Below, one piece after another: positions 7,993-16,697 of a stretch of DNA of 49,457 nt; within the stretch, counting starts at the first letter, position 1; the number at the start of each line of letters is the position of its first letter. Source of the stretch: Candidatus Marinamargulisbacteria bacterium SCGC AG-410-N11 (lineage in GTDB: Bacteria; Margulisbacteria; Marinamargulisbacteria; GCA-2716485; AG-410-N11); contig QFBS01000011.1 in NCBI GenBank assembly GCA_003265895.1, forward strand, positions 1 to 49,457. Direction: 5' to 3'. Under the pieces are notes generated by a model that saw only the letters and a program-made list of their open reading frames with translations, was not told the DNA's origin and made no database searches. The translations under genes and the position numbers were made by a program.

Positions 7993-8556
7993 ATGAAACA
8001 ACAATCTTTTAAATTAGTATCATTAAAAAAATCTAAGTCACCCAACAATACGTTTTTAGATTTTAACAATACACACAAAGTATACAAAAACATTCCAGTT
8101 TTACAATTACAACATATTTTAAATTCCTGTACTCATTTAGAGTCCATTTATCTAAAGTCAATGTTAAACCAGTCTATATTATCAATGAACCGTCTTAAAA
8201 TACCAAGTAATATCAAAAACCTAAGAATAGAAAACATCGCTGGACACTCTCAAAAAGTGCCGCTTTATTTTGAATTAAATCAATCACTCGAATTTCTTAT
8301 TATAAAAAATGTTCAAAATATAATTCTAATTTTTAAGGGGTATAACCCTTCTTTCAAAATTAGAGTGGCATGCTCTAAAAAGACAAATAATTTTGAAATA
8401 ATTACCGAAAATATAAATATGAAAAATCATTTAAGATCATTAATTAATAATCAAATGTTACTTTCTGATTGGATTTCTCAAATATACGATAAAACAAAAT
8501 ACTCTATTAAATCCATATTTGAAATGAAAGCCGGGTTTAACCGTCTTGGTAATTAA
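7993..8556 (+). CDS. hypothetical protein with leucine-rich-repeat-like pattern
   Basis: This 187-residue protein has no signal peptide. Residues about 35-115 alternate short leucine-rich strands in an LRR-like way: LQLQHILNSCTHLESIYLKS, LRIENIAG and LEFLIIKNVQNIILI. The ladder is irregular, so membership in the LRR superfamily is a guess. GGGGCTGGAA before the ATG gives a weak ribosome binding site. It follows a sigma-28-like promoter and precedes rimO on the same strand, but rimO has its own promoter. It may belong to the same regulon as the other unknown proteins here. Confidence 0.65.
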   Translation: MKQQSFKLVSLKKSKSPNNTFLDFNNTHKVYKNIPVLQLQHILNSCTHLESIYLKSMLNQSILSMNRLKIPSNIKNLRIENIAGHSQKVPLYFELNQSLEFLIIKNVQNIILIFKGYNPSFKIRVACSKKTNNFEIITENINMKNHLRSLINNQMLLSDWISQIYDKTKYSIKSIFEMKAGFNRLGN

Positions 8557-8608
8557 GGGCTTCCAATAATAGGACCACAAGACTAACATTGGCTTTTAAC
8601 CAAAAACA

Positions 8609-8617
8609 TGCTACTAT
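8609..8617 (+). promoter_or_regulatory. extended -10 promoter for a leaderless rimO mRNA
   Basis: TGC TACTAT (8609-8617) ends 7 nt before the ATG at 8625. There is no ribosome binding site upstream of this ATG. The geometry matches the -10 elements before 5903 and, on the minus strand, 5296 and 21798. Confidence 0.45.
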
Positions 8618-8624
8618 CCATGCC

Positions 8625-9917
8625 ATGAAACAAAAACACCATTACAGCATGATTTCTTTAGGATGTGCCAGAAGTTTAGTTGATTCTGAAACAATGGTTG
8701 CAGATCTAAATAAAGTAGGTTTTGAAATTGTTCCTGAAGGAACATCTGAACAAGTTACCATTTTAAATACATGCTCATTTATCCAAGCCGCTATTGATGA
8801 AACAGAACGAAATATTAGCCAATTAATAGATCAAAAAAAAGAAGGTTCCATACAACATGTTGTAGTTGCAGGATGTTATCCCTCACGGTTTAAAAAAGAA
8901 ATTTTAGAAGAAAAATATCCAGACATCGATTTATGGTTAACCACAAAAGAAGAATATACGATCCAAAATGAATTAAAAAAATTAGTATTCAAAAAAAAAT
9001 TCACTCCTAAAAAACCAAAACCTTATACCAAGCTAACCCCTTCTCATTTTGCTTATCTAAAAATATCCGAAGGATGCAATAACTGGTGTTCCTTTTGCAC
9101 GATCCCAAAAATTAGAGGAGAACATACCAGTAAACCCGTACAACAAATTGTTGATGAAGCAAAACTTCAAATAGCGTTAGGTGCCAAAGAACTTATTTTA
9201 ATTGCTGAAGATACAACCTGTTGGGGCGAAGATATTTATGGAAAACCTAGTTTAGATATTTTAGTAAGGGCATTGGGAGAGCTTGATGTGGACTGGATAC
9301 GGTTAATGTATATATTTCCTCCCAGAGTAACCCAAGAGTTAGTAACGGCAATAAAAGAAACATCAAATGTTATTCCTTATATTGATATGCCTATTCAACA
9401 TGTTAACTCTGACTTATTACAAAGAATGAATCGTCGTCATGACCAAGCTTTTTTAGAAAAAATTATGGATATGATGGTAAAAGAAATTCCAAATTTAGTT
9501 TTACGAACAACCTTTATTTTAGGGTTTCCAGGAGAAACCGAAGATCATGTTAACGAAATAAAAACGTTTATTAAAAAGTACCCGTTTGCTCATATAGGTT
9601 GCTTTACCTATTCGGAAGAACGAGAAACAAGATCAGCTCGATTTACCGATAAAGTAGATCCCGAAATCGCCAAACAACGAGTCGATGACGTTATGAAAAC
9701 ACAATATGATTTACTGCAAACCAGAAATAAATCATTAATAGGTACCACTTTAGACTGTATTATTGAAGGACCCAGAGAAGCCAGAAGTTATCGAGAAGCT
9801 CCTGATGTAGATGGTATTATTATATTAGATAAAGAAACTGATTTAGCCATTGGAAGTAAATGCACAGTTACAATCTCAGCCATTGATCATTACGATTTAG
9901 TAGGTCATTTAAACTAA
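8625..9917 (+). CDS. rimO: ribosomal protein uS12 methylthiotransferase RimO
   Basis: RimO adds a methylthio group to Asp88 of ribosomal protein S12 using radical SAM chemistry and two iron-sulfur clusters. The N-terminal UPF0004 domain carries three cluster cysteines: SLGCARSLVDSE, LNTCSF and AGCYPSRF. The radical SAM motif CNNWCSFC lies near residue 150, followed by IPKIRGEHTSKP. A C-terminal TRAM domain closes the protein (about 365-430). LGCARSLVDSE and the KIRG segment point to RimO rather than MiaB. A TTG at 8589 would add 12 residues. The ATG at 8625 is preferred because the conserved domain begins just after it and a -10 box is placed for a leaderless start. Confidence 0.93.
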   Translation: MKQKHHYSMISLGCARSLVDSETMVADLNKVGFEIVPEGTSEQVTILNTCSFIQAAIDETERNISQLIDQKKEGSIQHVVVAGCYPSRFKKEILEEKYPDIDLWLTTKEEYTIQNELKKLVFKKKFTPKKPKPYTKLTPSHFAYLKISEGCNNWCSFCTIPKIRGEHTSKPVQQIVDEAKLQIALGAKELILIAEDTTCWGEDIYGKPSLDILVRALGELDVDWIRLMYIFPPRVTQELVTAIKETSNVIPYIDMPIQHVNSDLLQRMNRRHDQAFLEKIMDMMVKEIPNLVLRTTFILGFPGETEDHVNEIKTFIKKYPFAHIGCFTYSEERETRSARFTDKVDPEIAKQRVDDVMKTQYDLLQTRNKSLIGTTLDCIIEGPREARSYREAPDVDGIIILDKETDLAIGSKCTVTISAIDHYDLVGHLN

Positions 9918-9970
9918 TCTATAGTAAATTAGAACTATGAAAAAAAGGTGATTTTTTGTTCTATTTAATG

Positions 9971-9979
9971 TGCTATAAT
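9971..9979 (+). promoter_or_regulatory. extended -10 promoter for the LamG lipoprotein gene
   Basis: TGC TATAAT at 9971-9979 is a consensus extended -10. There is no clear -35. The ATG at 10019 is 39 nt downstream with only a weak purine box (AAAGATAG). Confidence 0.5.
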
Positions 9980-10018
9980 TTTTAAAAAAGAGAACAATCT
10001 AAATAAAAAGATAGCAAA

Positions 10019-11095
10019 ATGAAAAAAACAATAATCTTATTAGCAACAACTGTGATTATTCTAACTATGTTAAGTTGCAAATCACTTAATACATTTTCAA
10101 ATGAAAACATTCTCAAAAACATAAAATCCGCTATTTTAAACACACAAAAAATTTACCAACGCAATGTAAAAAAGATATTTTATATTGTAAATCCAAACCA
10201 AGATAGAGATAGCGATGGTTTTATCGATGCCGTTGAAATAGCCGCAGGGTCTAACCCGGAAGACGCTAGCAATACACCAATATCTATTCCTAAAGTGCTG
10301 GCAGATGACAGTTTAACATTATGGTTAGATGCAAATAATATTTTAGGAACAAGTACTGTAAACAAGTCTAACGTAGGTATAGACAACGGTGCTTCGATTA
10401 GCATATGGAAAGATTTAAGTGGTAATGACAATGATGCAAGAGCTGGACTATTATCTAGTGACAACAACTCTAGCTATGAACCAATTTTAACAAAAGCGTC
10501 TCAAAATAATAAGGACGTCATTACATTTAACGGTGCTAAACAATTTCAGATTGCAGATAATCTAAGCTTGCGTGTGGGGTCCTCTGATTATTCAATTTTT
10601 ATAGTTTTTAAGAAGAATACTGGCTTTGATCCTCTATATTTACTTACTAAGGGATTTGCAGGAGGTTCTGGAACTTTATATAAACGATATAGCCTGTATG
10701 CATATTCTAATAAATTTAAACATGAGATTGATGATGATACATACTATAAAGGTGAATGGGCATATAATAACTATAATAAATTTAAGATTCTATATACAGA
10801 ACGAAATAGTATATTTGATGAAAATATAAATACAACGGCTCTAAATACCTATATTGATAAAGGTGGAAAAACACCTGATGCTTCAATAGATATTTCCCAC
10901 TATGGTAATTTAGATGAGAGTCCTCCTCAAGCTATGACAATTGGTGGCAGAACTTGGGGTAAAAGTACTAGTTATTGTGATTTTGCAGAAATAATAATGT
11001 TTAAAAAAGCAATGACAGTATCTGAAAGAAAAGAGATGTTTGATTATTTAACTAAAAAAATGGGGCTTAAAGGCAAGTATCGACAGCGACGGTAA
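10019..11095 (+). CDS. lipoprotein with calcium-binding repeat and LamG-like domain (5' part of a broken gene)
   Basis: The 358-residue frame starts with a lipoprotein signal (lipobox MLSC, Cys20). Residues about 60-86 hold a thrombospondin-type-3/EF-hand-like calcium loop (DRDSDGFIDAVEIAAGSNP). A concanavalin A/LamG-like domain follows, about 100-345, with the typical opening LTLWLDANNI and SIWKDLSGNDNDA and the closing FAEIIMFKKAMTVSER. Such proteins are surface-exposed and often bind carbohydrate. The frame ends in KGKYRQRR, which does not look native. One base over, a second DSDG motif and a long open frame continue (11076-12176), so this is probably the 5' part of a frameshifted gene. 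The truncated product could still fold. Confidence 0.8.
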   Translation: MKKTIILLATTVIILTMLSCKSLNTFSNENILKNIKSAILNTQKIYQRNVKKIFYIVNPNQDRDSDGFIDAVEIAAGSNPEDASNTPISIPKVLADDSLTLWLDANNILGTSTVNKSNVGIDNGASISIWKDLSGNDNDARAGLLSSDNNSSYEPILTKASQNNKDVITFNGAKQFQIADNLSLRVGSSDYSIFIVFKKNTGFDPLYLLTKGFAGGSGTLYKRYSLYAYSNKFKHEIDDDTYYKGEWAYNNYNKFKILYTERNSIFDENINTTALNTYIDKGGKTPDASIDISHYGNLDESPPQAMTIGGRTWGKSTSYCDFAEIIMFKKAMTVSERKEMFDYLTKKMGLKGKYRQRR

Positions 11096-12176
11096 TGATG
11101 TAAATCTTTCTGATGCTACACCAACTGATTGATCTTCTATTGGCGCTACAATCCAAGATAAAGATTCAAGTACAACGCCAACGCCATCACTATTACCAGT
11201 TGACGTTTCAAATAAATCTACGCCATCAAATCCTAAGCCCTCTCTACAAACGACCCAGTTAGTTTTAGACTCAAAATGCTACAATAAAAAATTAGAAACG
11301 TTAATATTACAACCAGATAAAACACATCCATCTTATCTTCAAAATATTATTAACGCGTTACTCGAATATGGCCAAAAAGCATCTTTTACTTGTTTTGAAA
11401 AATATTATGTTATATTTGAAACAACTCAATTTGATTTACGAAAAGCGTTTTATGGTAGGCCCCATTATATAGACTGCGTTGAATTAAAAGATTCTCGTTT
11501 TAAGTGGGCAAAAAATAAAATTCCAATATCTTCTGATAAAAGAAAACAATTTAAACAATGGGAGAAAGATTTAGATAATATTGGAGTAGAACACGAGTAT
11601 AGGATTGTAGATGAACAATGCTCTTTTTCAACTAAAAAAGGATGGCACTTAAAAACCTTTAAACATTTATTTAATCCTGCGTGGATACAGTATTATAAAT
11701 TAAGAGACGCTGATTCTGGTACGTTTATGGTTGAGGGATCCATTAGAGGCAGTCACCATGAATTAGCTCAGAAAATTTTAGATTGGGAAGAATTTATCAT
11801 AAATTATCCGCAGTTTCCTATGATAAGCAGAGATTATAAGACTCCCTACAATTCAAGCTTATCAAATATGTGGACCTATGATTTATCGATATTAAACATC
11901 GAAGATTTGATATATAAATATCTTTACTATTTTTTTTCTGAAAATGATAATCGCCGAATATATGAATATAAAAATGGTAAAAGGTATTTACCTGTTGACA
12001 TGCAAGAATCAATTTATAATTTAGCTAATAATTTTAAAAATGAAAAAACACGAGAACAATTTATTACGTTTTATGAAACATTGAAAAATCAAAATTATGC
12101 ACTATTACCCAGTACAAATCTTCCAATTAACATTTTATCAAATTATGACTATCAAAAATATAAAAACAAAAAATAG
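11076..12176 (+). pseudogene. frame-shifted 3' part of the LamG lipoprotein gene
   Basis: In the +1 frame relative to the upstream gene, sequence reads through a calcium-loop-like stretch (SIDSDGNDVNLSDATPTD) to a TGA at 11130-11132. It then stays open for about 348 codons to TAA at 12174-12176. The first ATG in this frame is at 11727, so a separate gene would be only 149 residues and would leave some 590 open bases unexplained. The downstream part has a Ser/Thr/Pro linker, then a Lys/Tyr-rich globular region of unknown type (CYNKKLETL, GWHLKTFKHLFNP, GSHHELAQKILDWEEF). One indel near 11065-11080 plus one nonsense change would explain it. TGA works as a stop elsewhere (4000-4002). Confidence 0.6.
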
Positions 12177-12251
12177 TAGTTACAATAAAAAAGACTAGGA
12201 AATTTGATTTCTTATCATTAAAATTAGTATCCATATTTAAATAAATTACCC

Positions 12252-12280
12252 TTGACATAAATACATTAAAACATTAATAT
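12252..12280 (+). promoter_or_regulatory. sigma-70-type promoter upstream of the 12477 lipoprotein
   Basis: TTGACA (12252-12257), a 17-nt spacer and TAATAT (12275-12280) form a good promoter within the 300-base gap 12177-12476. Transcription would start about 190 nt before the lipoprotein ATG. No open frame of note lies between. An inverted repeat (ATATACAA/TTGTATAT) at about 12311-12336 is the only structure in the leader. Confidence 0.55.
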
Positions 12281-12410
12281 ACCCCGAATAAGGACCTACT
12301 TAACTTACTATATATACAAAAAATATATTGTATATCAATAGTTTTATTAAATATTATTTATGTGAAAATATAAGTTATACAGCCTATTTCAACCCATTAT
12401 AAAAAAGTCT

Positions 12411-12444
12411 GCAACATTTATTTTATATTTTCGATAATATAATA
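12411..12444 (+). promoter_or_regulatory. sigma-28-like bipartite promoter, site 2
   Basis: GCAACATTTA starts at 12411 and CGATAATATAATA at 12432, 21 nt later. The lipoprotein ATG (12477) is 45 nt after the C. It lies downstream of the sigma-70 promoter at 12252, so the gene appears to have tandem promoters of two classes. Confidence 0.6.
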
Positions 12445-12476
12445 GAAAACAATTAAAACATAAGGAGAAATAAATT

Positions 12477-13370
12477 ATGAAAAAAATAATATCTATTATA
12501 ACAATCCTGTTATTATCATTAACACTATTAAGTTGTACTAAAACTAATGAAAAGTTAACAAATACAAATACACTAACTGCCGATCAAAAAAAAGAAATAC
12601 TAACCAAAATTGGAGAAGCAATAGCTACTAATCAAAAATCTATCTCTAAATCAACAAATACAAATAACTCATCTCAACAACCAAAAACAACTAATCGATT
12701 AACACTAACCGAACAAGAAACTAAAACAACTTCAGATACTTCAGAAACAGAAACGATAAATTTCGATATGACAGACTATTATGAAAACGAATATGAAAAG
12801 CTAGGCTCGGAATCAAAATTAAAAGCAGATGGAACAAGCGCTATGTTTAAAGGATACAAAGGATCTTTTACAGATTATGATACAAATGAAGTAATCCAAG
12901 AAGAAATTTGGATCTATAACTCACAAAATGAATCTCAAGAATATGTAAAATCAATAACGCCATTATACAGTACAGATTTTTTTACAGTATTAAACAACAA
13001 GATTGAAAATAATATAATGTTTTTTACACTAACAGGAAATGGTACGGTTACTTATAATTCTGGTTTTATTTTTAAATTAAGAAATATAAAATTAAATCAA
13101 TCTTTTCCATTATCCAACACAACTGAAGAATCATTCGAATCTAATATGGAAGATCATTATCAACAATATCCACCATTATTAGAAATGCCATTTACAGCCG
13201 AATATGATATCGATAAAGATGGATCTACAGATATTTTTACAGGAACATTTAGATCAACTAATCTTTATTCTGATGAGGCTATCACAACTACTATTTACGA
13301 TTCTAACAACAATAATCTTGGCAGTATTTCCTTAAAGCCTAACGGAGACCTTACGGTTAACCCTTTATAA
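12477..13370 (+). CDS. lipoprotein of unknown function
   Basis: This 297-residue protein has a classic lipoprotein signal: MKKIISIITILLLSLTLLSC with the lipid-bearing Cys at 20. A Thr/Ser/Asn/Gln-rich linker follows (about 21-95), then a beta-rich globular region (about 96-297) with aromatic and acidic strands such as FKGYKGSFTDYDTNE and AEYDIDKDGSTDIFTGTF. The DIDKDGSTD segment looks like a calcium-binding loop. AAGGAG lies about 9 nt before the ATG. It is expressed alone and ends at a strong hairpin shared with convergent gcvT. I recognise no specific family. Confidence 0.8.
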   Translation: MKKIISIITILLLSLTLLSCTKTNEKLTNTNTLTADQKKEILTKIGEAIATNQKSISKSTNTNNSSQQPKTTNRLTLTEQETKTTSDTSETETINFDMTDYYENEYEKLGSESKLKADGTSAMFKGYKGSFTDYDTNEVIQEEIWIYNSQNESQEYVKSITPLYSTDFFTVLNNKIENNIMFFTLTGNGTVTYNSGFIFKLRNIKLNQSFPLSNTTEESFESNMEDHYQQYPPLLEMPFTAEYDIDKDGSTDIFTGTFRSTNLYSDEAITTTIYDSNNNNLGSISLKPNGDLTVNPL

Positions 13371-13392
13371 CTCTCTTACAAAAATAGTTATC

Positions 13393-13428
13393 GCTGTTGA
13401 AAACAAAAATCATGTTGTTTTCAACAGC
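13393..13428. terminator. bidirectional terminator hairpin between convergent genes
   Basis: A perfect 14-bp inverted repeat (GCTGTTGAAAACAA, 13393-13406, with 13415-13428) encloses an 8-nt loop. It sits between the convergent lipoprotein gene (ends 13370) and gcvT (ends 13517). No long T run follows on either side. Confidence 0.65.
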
Positions 13429-13516
13429 TACCAAAAATTCAACTATTTATATTCAAAAATAATCTATTTCTTAACGTCCAAACAAATTAATTTAAAGAAT
13501 CAAATAACCGTTACAC

Positions 13517-14584
13517 TCAACAAAAAGGTAACGACACTACCTTAGCTAAATAGTTTTTTCCTCGAATCATAACCGTTACACTAGATCCAACCATCGCATA
13601 ATCTGGTTCAACAAAGGCCATAGCAATCGGTTTCTCTAACATTGGTGATAATGTGCCCGATGTAATTTCGCCACCCTCGGCAATTTTATAATGAGAACGA
13701 GGTATGATACGATCCTCTAATACCAAACCAACCGTTACTTGATTAGGATTGTCTTTTAAAACCGTTAAGGCCTCTTTTCCAATAAATGGTGTATCCCATT
13801 TTACAGCCCAAGCATAACGAGTCATTAACGGATGAATCTGTTCAGATAGTTCTTGCCCATATAAAGGTAACCCTTTTTCAATTCTTAGGGTATCCCTAGC
13901 CGCTAAACCGCAAGGTACAACTCCATTTTCACAACAATTTTCCCAAATAGAAGCAACAAAATCATTTGGAATTAAAAACTCAAAGCCATCTTCACCAGTA
14001 TATCCCGATCGAAAAACAGTAACCAAAGTACCATTTAAATCAACCGATTCAATACCAAACCTAGGAATATCTTTCCAATTAACATTTGGATACAGTACCG
14101 ATAATAATTGAGCCGTATGAGGGCCTTGAATAGCAATAAAGCCATTTAGAGTGTTCATATCCGTAATCAATACATTATCTGACTTATGTTGGTCCATCCA
14201 TAACGATATTTTTTGTTTGTTAGCGCCATTAACCACCAAATAAAATTGACCACCAAATTGGCCCACCATAATATCATCAAGAATCATACCCTCTTGATTT
14301 AACATCATCCCATAAATCATTTTATTGTTAGCTTTTGTAACATCATTACAAATTAACTGTTGTAAAAAATCCAAAGCTCCTGACCCAGATATAGTATATA
14401 CACCCATATGACTAATATCAAAACACCCTACCCGATTCCGAACCGCTAAATGTTCTTCTTTTTGAGATGAAAACCACATGGGCATCGAAAACCCTGCAAA
14501 AGGCGCTAATTTAGCTCCCGATTTTTGATGATTTTGAAATAACGGTGTTTCTAGCAATTGAGATGATACGATTGTGTCTGACAT
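13517..14584 (-). CDS. gcvT: aminomethyltransferase, glycine cleavage system T protein
   Basis: GcvT transfers the methylene group from aminomethyl-lipoyl H protein to tetrahydrofolate and releases ammonia. The 355-residue length is normal. Landmarks are LETPLFQNHQKSGAKLAPF at the N terminus, CFDISHMG, DDIMVGQFGGQFYLVVNG, RSGYTGEDGFEFLIP and GLAARDTLRIEKGLPLYG, covering the folate-binding GCV_T and C-terminal barrel domains. AAGGAG precedes the ATG and an extended -10 lies at 14617-14625. No gcvH or gcvP is nearby, so the gene stands alone. Confidence 0.95.
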   Translation of the reverse strand: MSDTIVSSQLLETPLFQNHQKSGAKLAPFAGFSMPMWFSSQKEEHLAVRNRVGCFDISHMGVYTISGSGALDFLQQLICNDVTKANNKMIYGMMLNQEGMILDDIMVGQFGGQFYLVVNGANKQKISLWMDQHKSDNVLITDMNTLNGFIAIQGPHTAQLLSVLYPNVNWKDIPRFGIESVDLNGTLVTVFRSGYTGEDGFEFLIPNDFVASIWENCCENGVVPCGLAARDTLRIEKGLPLYGQELSEQIHPLMTRYAWAVKWDTPFIGKEALTVLKDNPNQVTVGLVLEDRIIPRSHYKIAEGGEITSGTLSPMLEKPIAMAFVEPDYAMVGSSVTVMIRGKNYLAKVVSLPFC

Positions 14585-14616
14585 AAAAAACTCCTTAATA
14601 TTTAACGTAATAGTTG

Positions 14617-14625
14617 ATTATAACA
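14617..14625 (-). promoter_or_regulatory. extended -10 promoter for gcvT
   Basis: On the minus strand TGT TATAAT (14625-14617) lies about 32 nt before the gcvT ATG. The leader is too short to hold a glycine riboswitch. Confidence 0.5.
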
Positions 14626-14697
14626 TCAAACTAGCTAAGTTAAACACTAGCTATATCTCAAAATAGAGTCCATAAAATATAATTTTTAGAGTAATGT

Positions 14698-14766
14698 AAA
14701 ATGCTACGCTAAGTCTCCTGATTAGCGAAAGTATAACAAAAAAAATAACCTCTTGAGGTTATTTTG
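14698..14766 (+). ncRNA. possible small RNA or attenuator in the gcvT-slipin gap
   Basis: The 305-base gap 14585-14889 has no gene. A TATAAT at about 14667-14672 is followed by a stem (CGCTAA/TTAGCG, about 14706-14726). An A-rich stretch and a compact 11-bp terminator hairpin (14742-14765) come next. The order promoter-stem-terminator fits a transcript of about 90 nt. The decamer GCTACGCTAA occurs at about 14703 and again at about 14818. The structures are seen directly; an RNA gene is inferred and there is no clear -35. Confidence 0.25.
14742..14765. terminator. compact hairpin with A/T flanks
   Basis: AAAATAACCTC (14742-14752) pairs with GAGGTTATTTT (14755-14765). It is preceded by an A run and followed by TGAACC, so it could end transcripts in either direction. 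It is odd that it lies between the divergent gcvT and slipin genes. Confidence 0.5.
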
Positions 14767-14889
14767 AACCCCTTCTTCGTTAAATAACATAATTCGATAT
14801 TAAATTAATAATAAAAAGCTACGCTAATAAAACCATGTTTAAGTTTGATATATAAAAGGAATAATATTAAGCGAAAGGAATAAGATAAT

Positions 14890-15654
14890 ATGGTTATCAC
14901 AACAGTCATTAGCATTATAAGTATTATTTTACTCGTTATCGCGATTAAAATATTAAGAGAATACGAACGGGGTGTCATTTTTACACTGGGTCGATTTAGT
15001 CGTGTTAGTGGACCTGGATTAGTTATTATTATCCCCTTTATCCAACAATTAGTTCCCGTCGATTTACGCGTGATTGTTATGGATATTCCTCCTCAAGATA
15101 TTATTTCGAGAGATAATATATCGGTTAGAGTCAATGCCGTTCTATACTTTAAGGTATTAGACCCAGAAAAAGCCATTATTAATGTTGAAGAATATCTATT
15201 GGCAACCAGCCAACTCGCACAAACGACATTACGATCTATTTTAGGGCAACATGAACTAGATGATATGTTAGCCGAACGAGAAAAAATGAATATCCATCTA
15301 CGGCAAACCATCGACGAACATACCGATCAATGGGGCATTAAAGTAACCAACGTCGAAATCAAAGATATTGACTTAGACGAAAGCATGATTAGAGTCATTG
15401 CAAAACAGGCCGAAGCCGAACGACAACGACGTGCCAAAGTAATTCATGCCGAAGGAGAACTCCAGGCGTCTCGAACATTAAGAGAAGCCGCCAAAATATT
15501 AAGCGAAGAACCTCAGGCTTTACAACTGAGATATTTACAAACTTTAACCAATATTTCAGAAGAAAAAAACTCGACCGTTATTTTTCCGTTACCGCTAGAG
15601 TTTCTTCAACCATTTAAAAAACTTATTAATAAACTAGATAATGATCCAGAATAA
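14890..15654 (+). CDS. slipin, SPFH/stomatin-family membrane protein
   Basis: The 254-residue protein has one N-terminal membrane helix (residues 2-20) and an SPFH/band-7 domain with the slipin start [22 protein letters not shown] helical C-terminal coiled-coil follows (about 160-215, rich in [17 protein letters not shown]). Slipins form membrane-anchored oligomeric rings thought to organise membrane microdomains. Bacterial ones are often next to nfeD, but no nfeD is visible here. AAAGGA lies about 8 nt before the ATG. Confidence 0.92.
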   Translation: MVITTVISIISIILLVIAIKILREYERGVIFTLGRFSRVSGPGLVIIIPFIQQLVPVDLRVIVMDIPPQDIISRDNISVRVNAVLYFKVLDPEKAIINVEEYLLATSQLAQTTLRSILGQHELDDMLAEREKMNIHLRQTIDEHTDQWGIKVTNVEIKDIDLDESMIRVIAKQAEAERQRRAKVIHAEGELQASRTLREAAKILSEEPQALQLRYLQTLTNISEEKNSTVIFPLPLEFLQPFKKLINKLDNDPE

Positions 15655-15664
15655 ATACACCTAA

Positions 15665-16693
15665 CTATCGAATTCGTTTTGAAAGAAACCTATTAATGTT
15701 TTGAATAACCTCATAATAATTATTCTGAGAGTTTGGTTTAACACAAGACAATAATGACCGATTTTGAAACCAATAACTCAATTTTATATATGTTTCTGGA
15801 TGCTTTTCTGGGGTTAACAACGTTGGAATCATCAAATACATGATTTCTAAATGAACCGCTTTACTTTGATCATGAGCATCAACTGCCTTTTTAATTGCTT
15901 TATCTAAGACCGTAAATGAAGGAAATGGCGCATCTCGTAATAGTAGACTCTTTATTTGGTCTGGAATAACGTCACTATATTCGACACCTAATTCAAAGTG
16001 ATTTTGGGCCTGACATTCTCGACCAATTCTACACGATTCTAATGCATAAAAGGTTTGACGTAAGTTTTGAACGATATCACTAAAACGATAACAAGGCTCG
16101 CGATTCTCATTGAGAGTAGGCCATAAAAAACCTATTTTTTGTATCGCTGATAAAATGGAGTTAGGCGCTGAAATGTCCAAGAATTTAAATGTTTTTTTTA
16201 CTGTTTTCATCCATTTATTGAGATCATAAACCCTAACTATTTGATTCAGAAACGGTTCTGATTGGTCATTATTATCTGGGCTTAGAGGTATAAATCTAAA
16301 TATATTTTTTAGAAGCTTTCTTTGAAAAGACAACATAGTTAGTGCCGCATCATATTGAGTGACTCTTTTCTTTGGAACTAAAGGACATCCGTTAATAATA
16401 GCGACTCTAAATCCCACCTCATACTCTGATAGGATTTGTTCTTCAGTAAATATCATTAAATCAATAGAAGAAAAACCAACACGATTAAAATCTTTAATCA
16501 AACATGTTTTCAAATGTTGTTTAAAATAACGATTAGATATAATGATAATATCGATATCGTTTGGATTTTCTTGAGTCAAAAAACTACCAACAACATAACT
16601 ATGTTCATCTGATCTTAAATATCTGCCTAGCACCCGTCTTAACAAATATATATCAATTTGTTCTTCATTTAACGATACTAGTTTTTTGATCAT
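15665..16693 (-). CDS. nucleotidyltransferase-fold protein of unknown function
   Basis: The 342-residue protein has near residues 35-55 a motif like the Pol-beta nucleotidyltransferase signature: VVGSFLTQENPNDIDIIIIS, with Gly-Ser followed by Asp-x-Asp 9-11 residues later. A third acidic residue may be Asp in SSIDLMIF (about 79-86). Such domains transfer nucleotides to RNA, proteins or small molecules. The C-terminal two thirds is helical and unrecognised. It starts 4 nt after the stop of the coiled-coil gene 16698-18464, so the two form an operon behind a sigma-28-like promoter. Confidence 0.6.
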   Translation of the reverse strand: MIKKLVSLNEEQIDIYLLRRVLGRYLRSDEHSYVVGSFLTQENPNDIDIIIISNRYFKQHLKTCLIKDFNRVGFSSIDLMIFTEEQILSEYEVGFRVAIINGCPLVPKKRVTQYDAALTMLSFQRKLLKNIFRFIPLSPDNNDQSEPFLNQIVRVYDLNKWMKTVKKTFKFLDISAPNSILSAIQKIGFLWPTLNENREPCYRFSDIVQNLRQTFYALESCRIGRECQAQNHFELGVEYSDVIPDQIKSLLLRDAPFPSFTVLDKAIKKAVDAHDQSKAVHLEIMYLMIPTLLTPEKHPETYIKLSYWFQNRSLLSCVKPNSQNNYYEVIQNINRFLSKRIR

Positions 16694-16697
16694 GTTT

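Noticed and set aside
11127..11135. In-frame TGA as a sense codon (alternative genetic code)
   Set aside because: TGA ends the phosphoesterase gene at 4000-4002 in an ATGA overlap with cstA and does not occur inside the recognisable housekeeping genes, so TGA is a stop here.
11727..12176. A stand-alone 149-residue gene
   Set aside because: The same frame is open for about 590 bases upstream of its first ATG, and there is no ribosome binding site at that ATG; it is better seen as the 3' part of the broken lipoprotein gene.
14585..14640. Glycine riboswitch upstream of gcvT
   Set aside because: The leader from the -10 at 14617 to the ATG is only about 25-30 nt, too short for a glycine aptamer.
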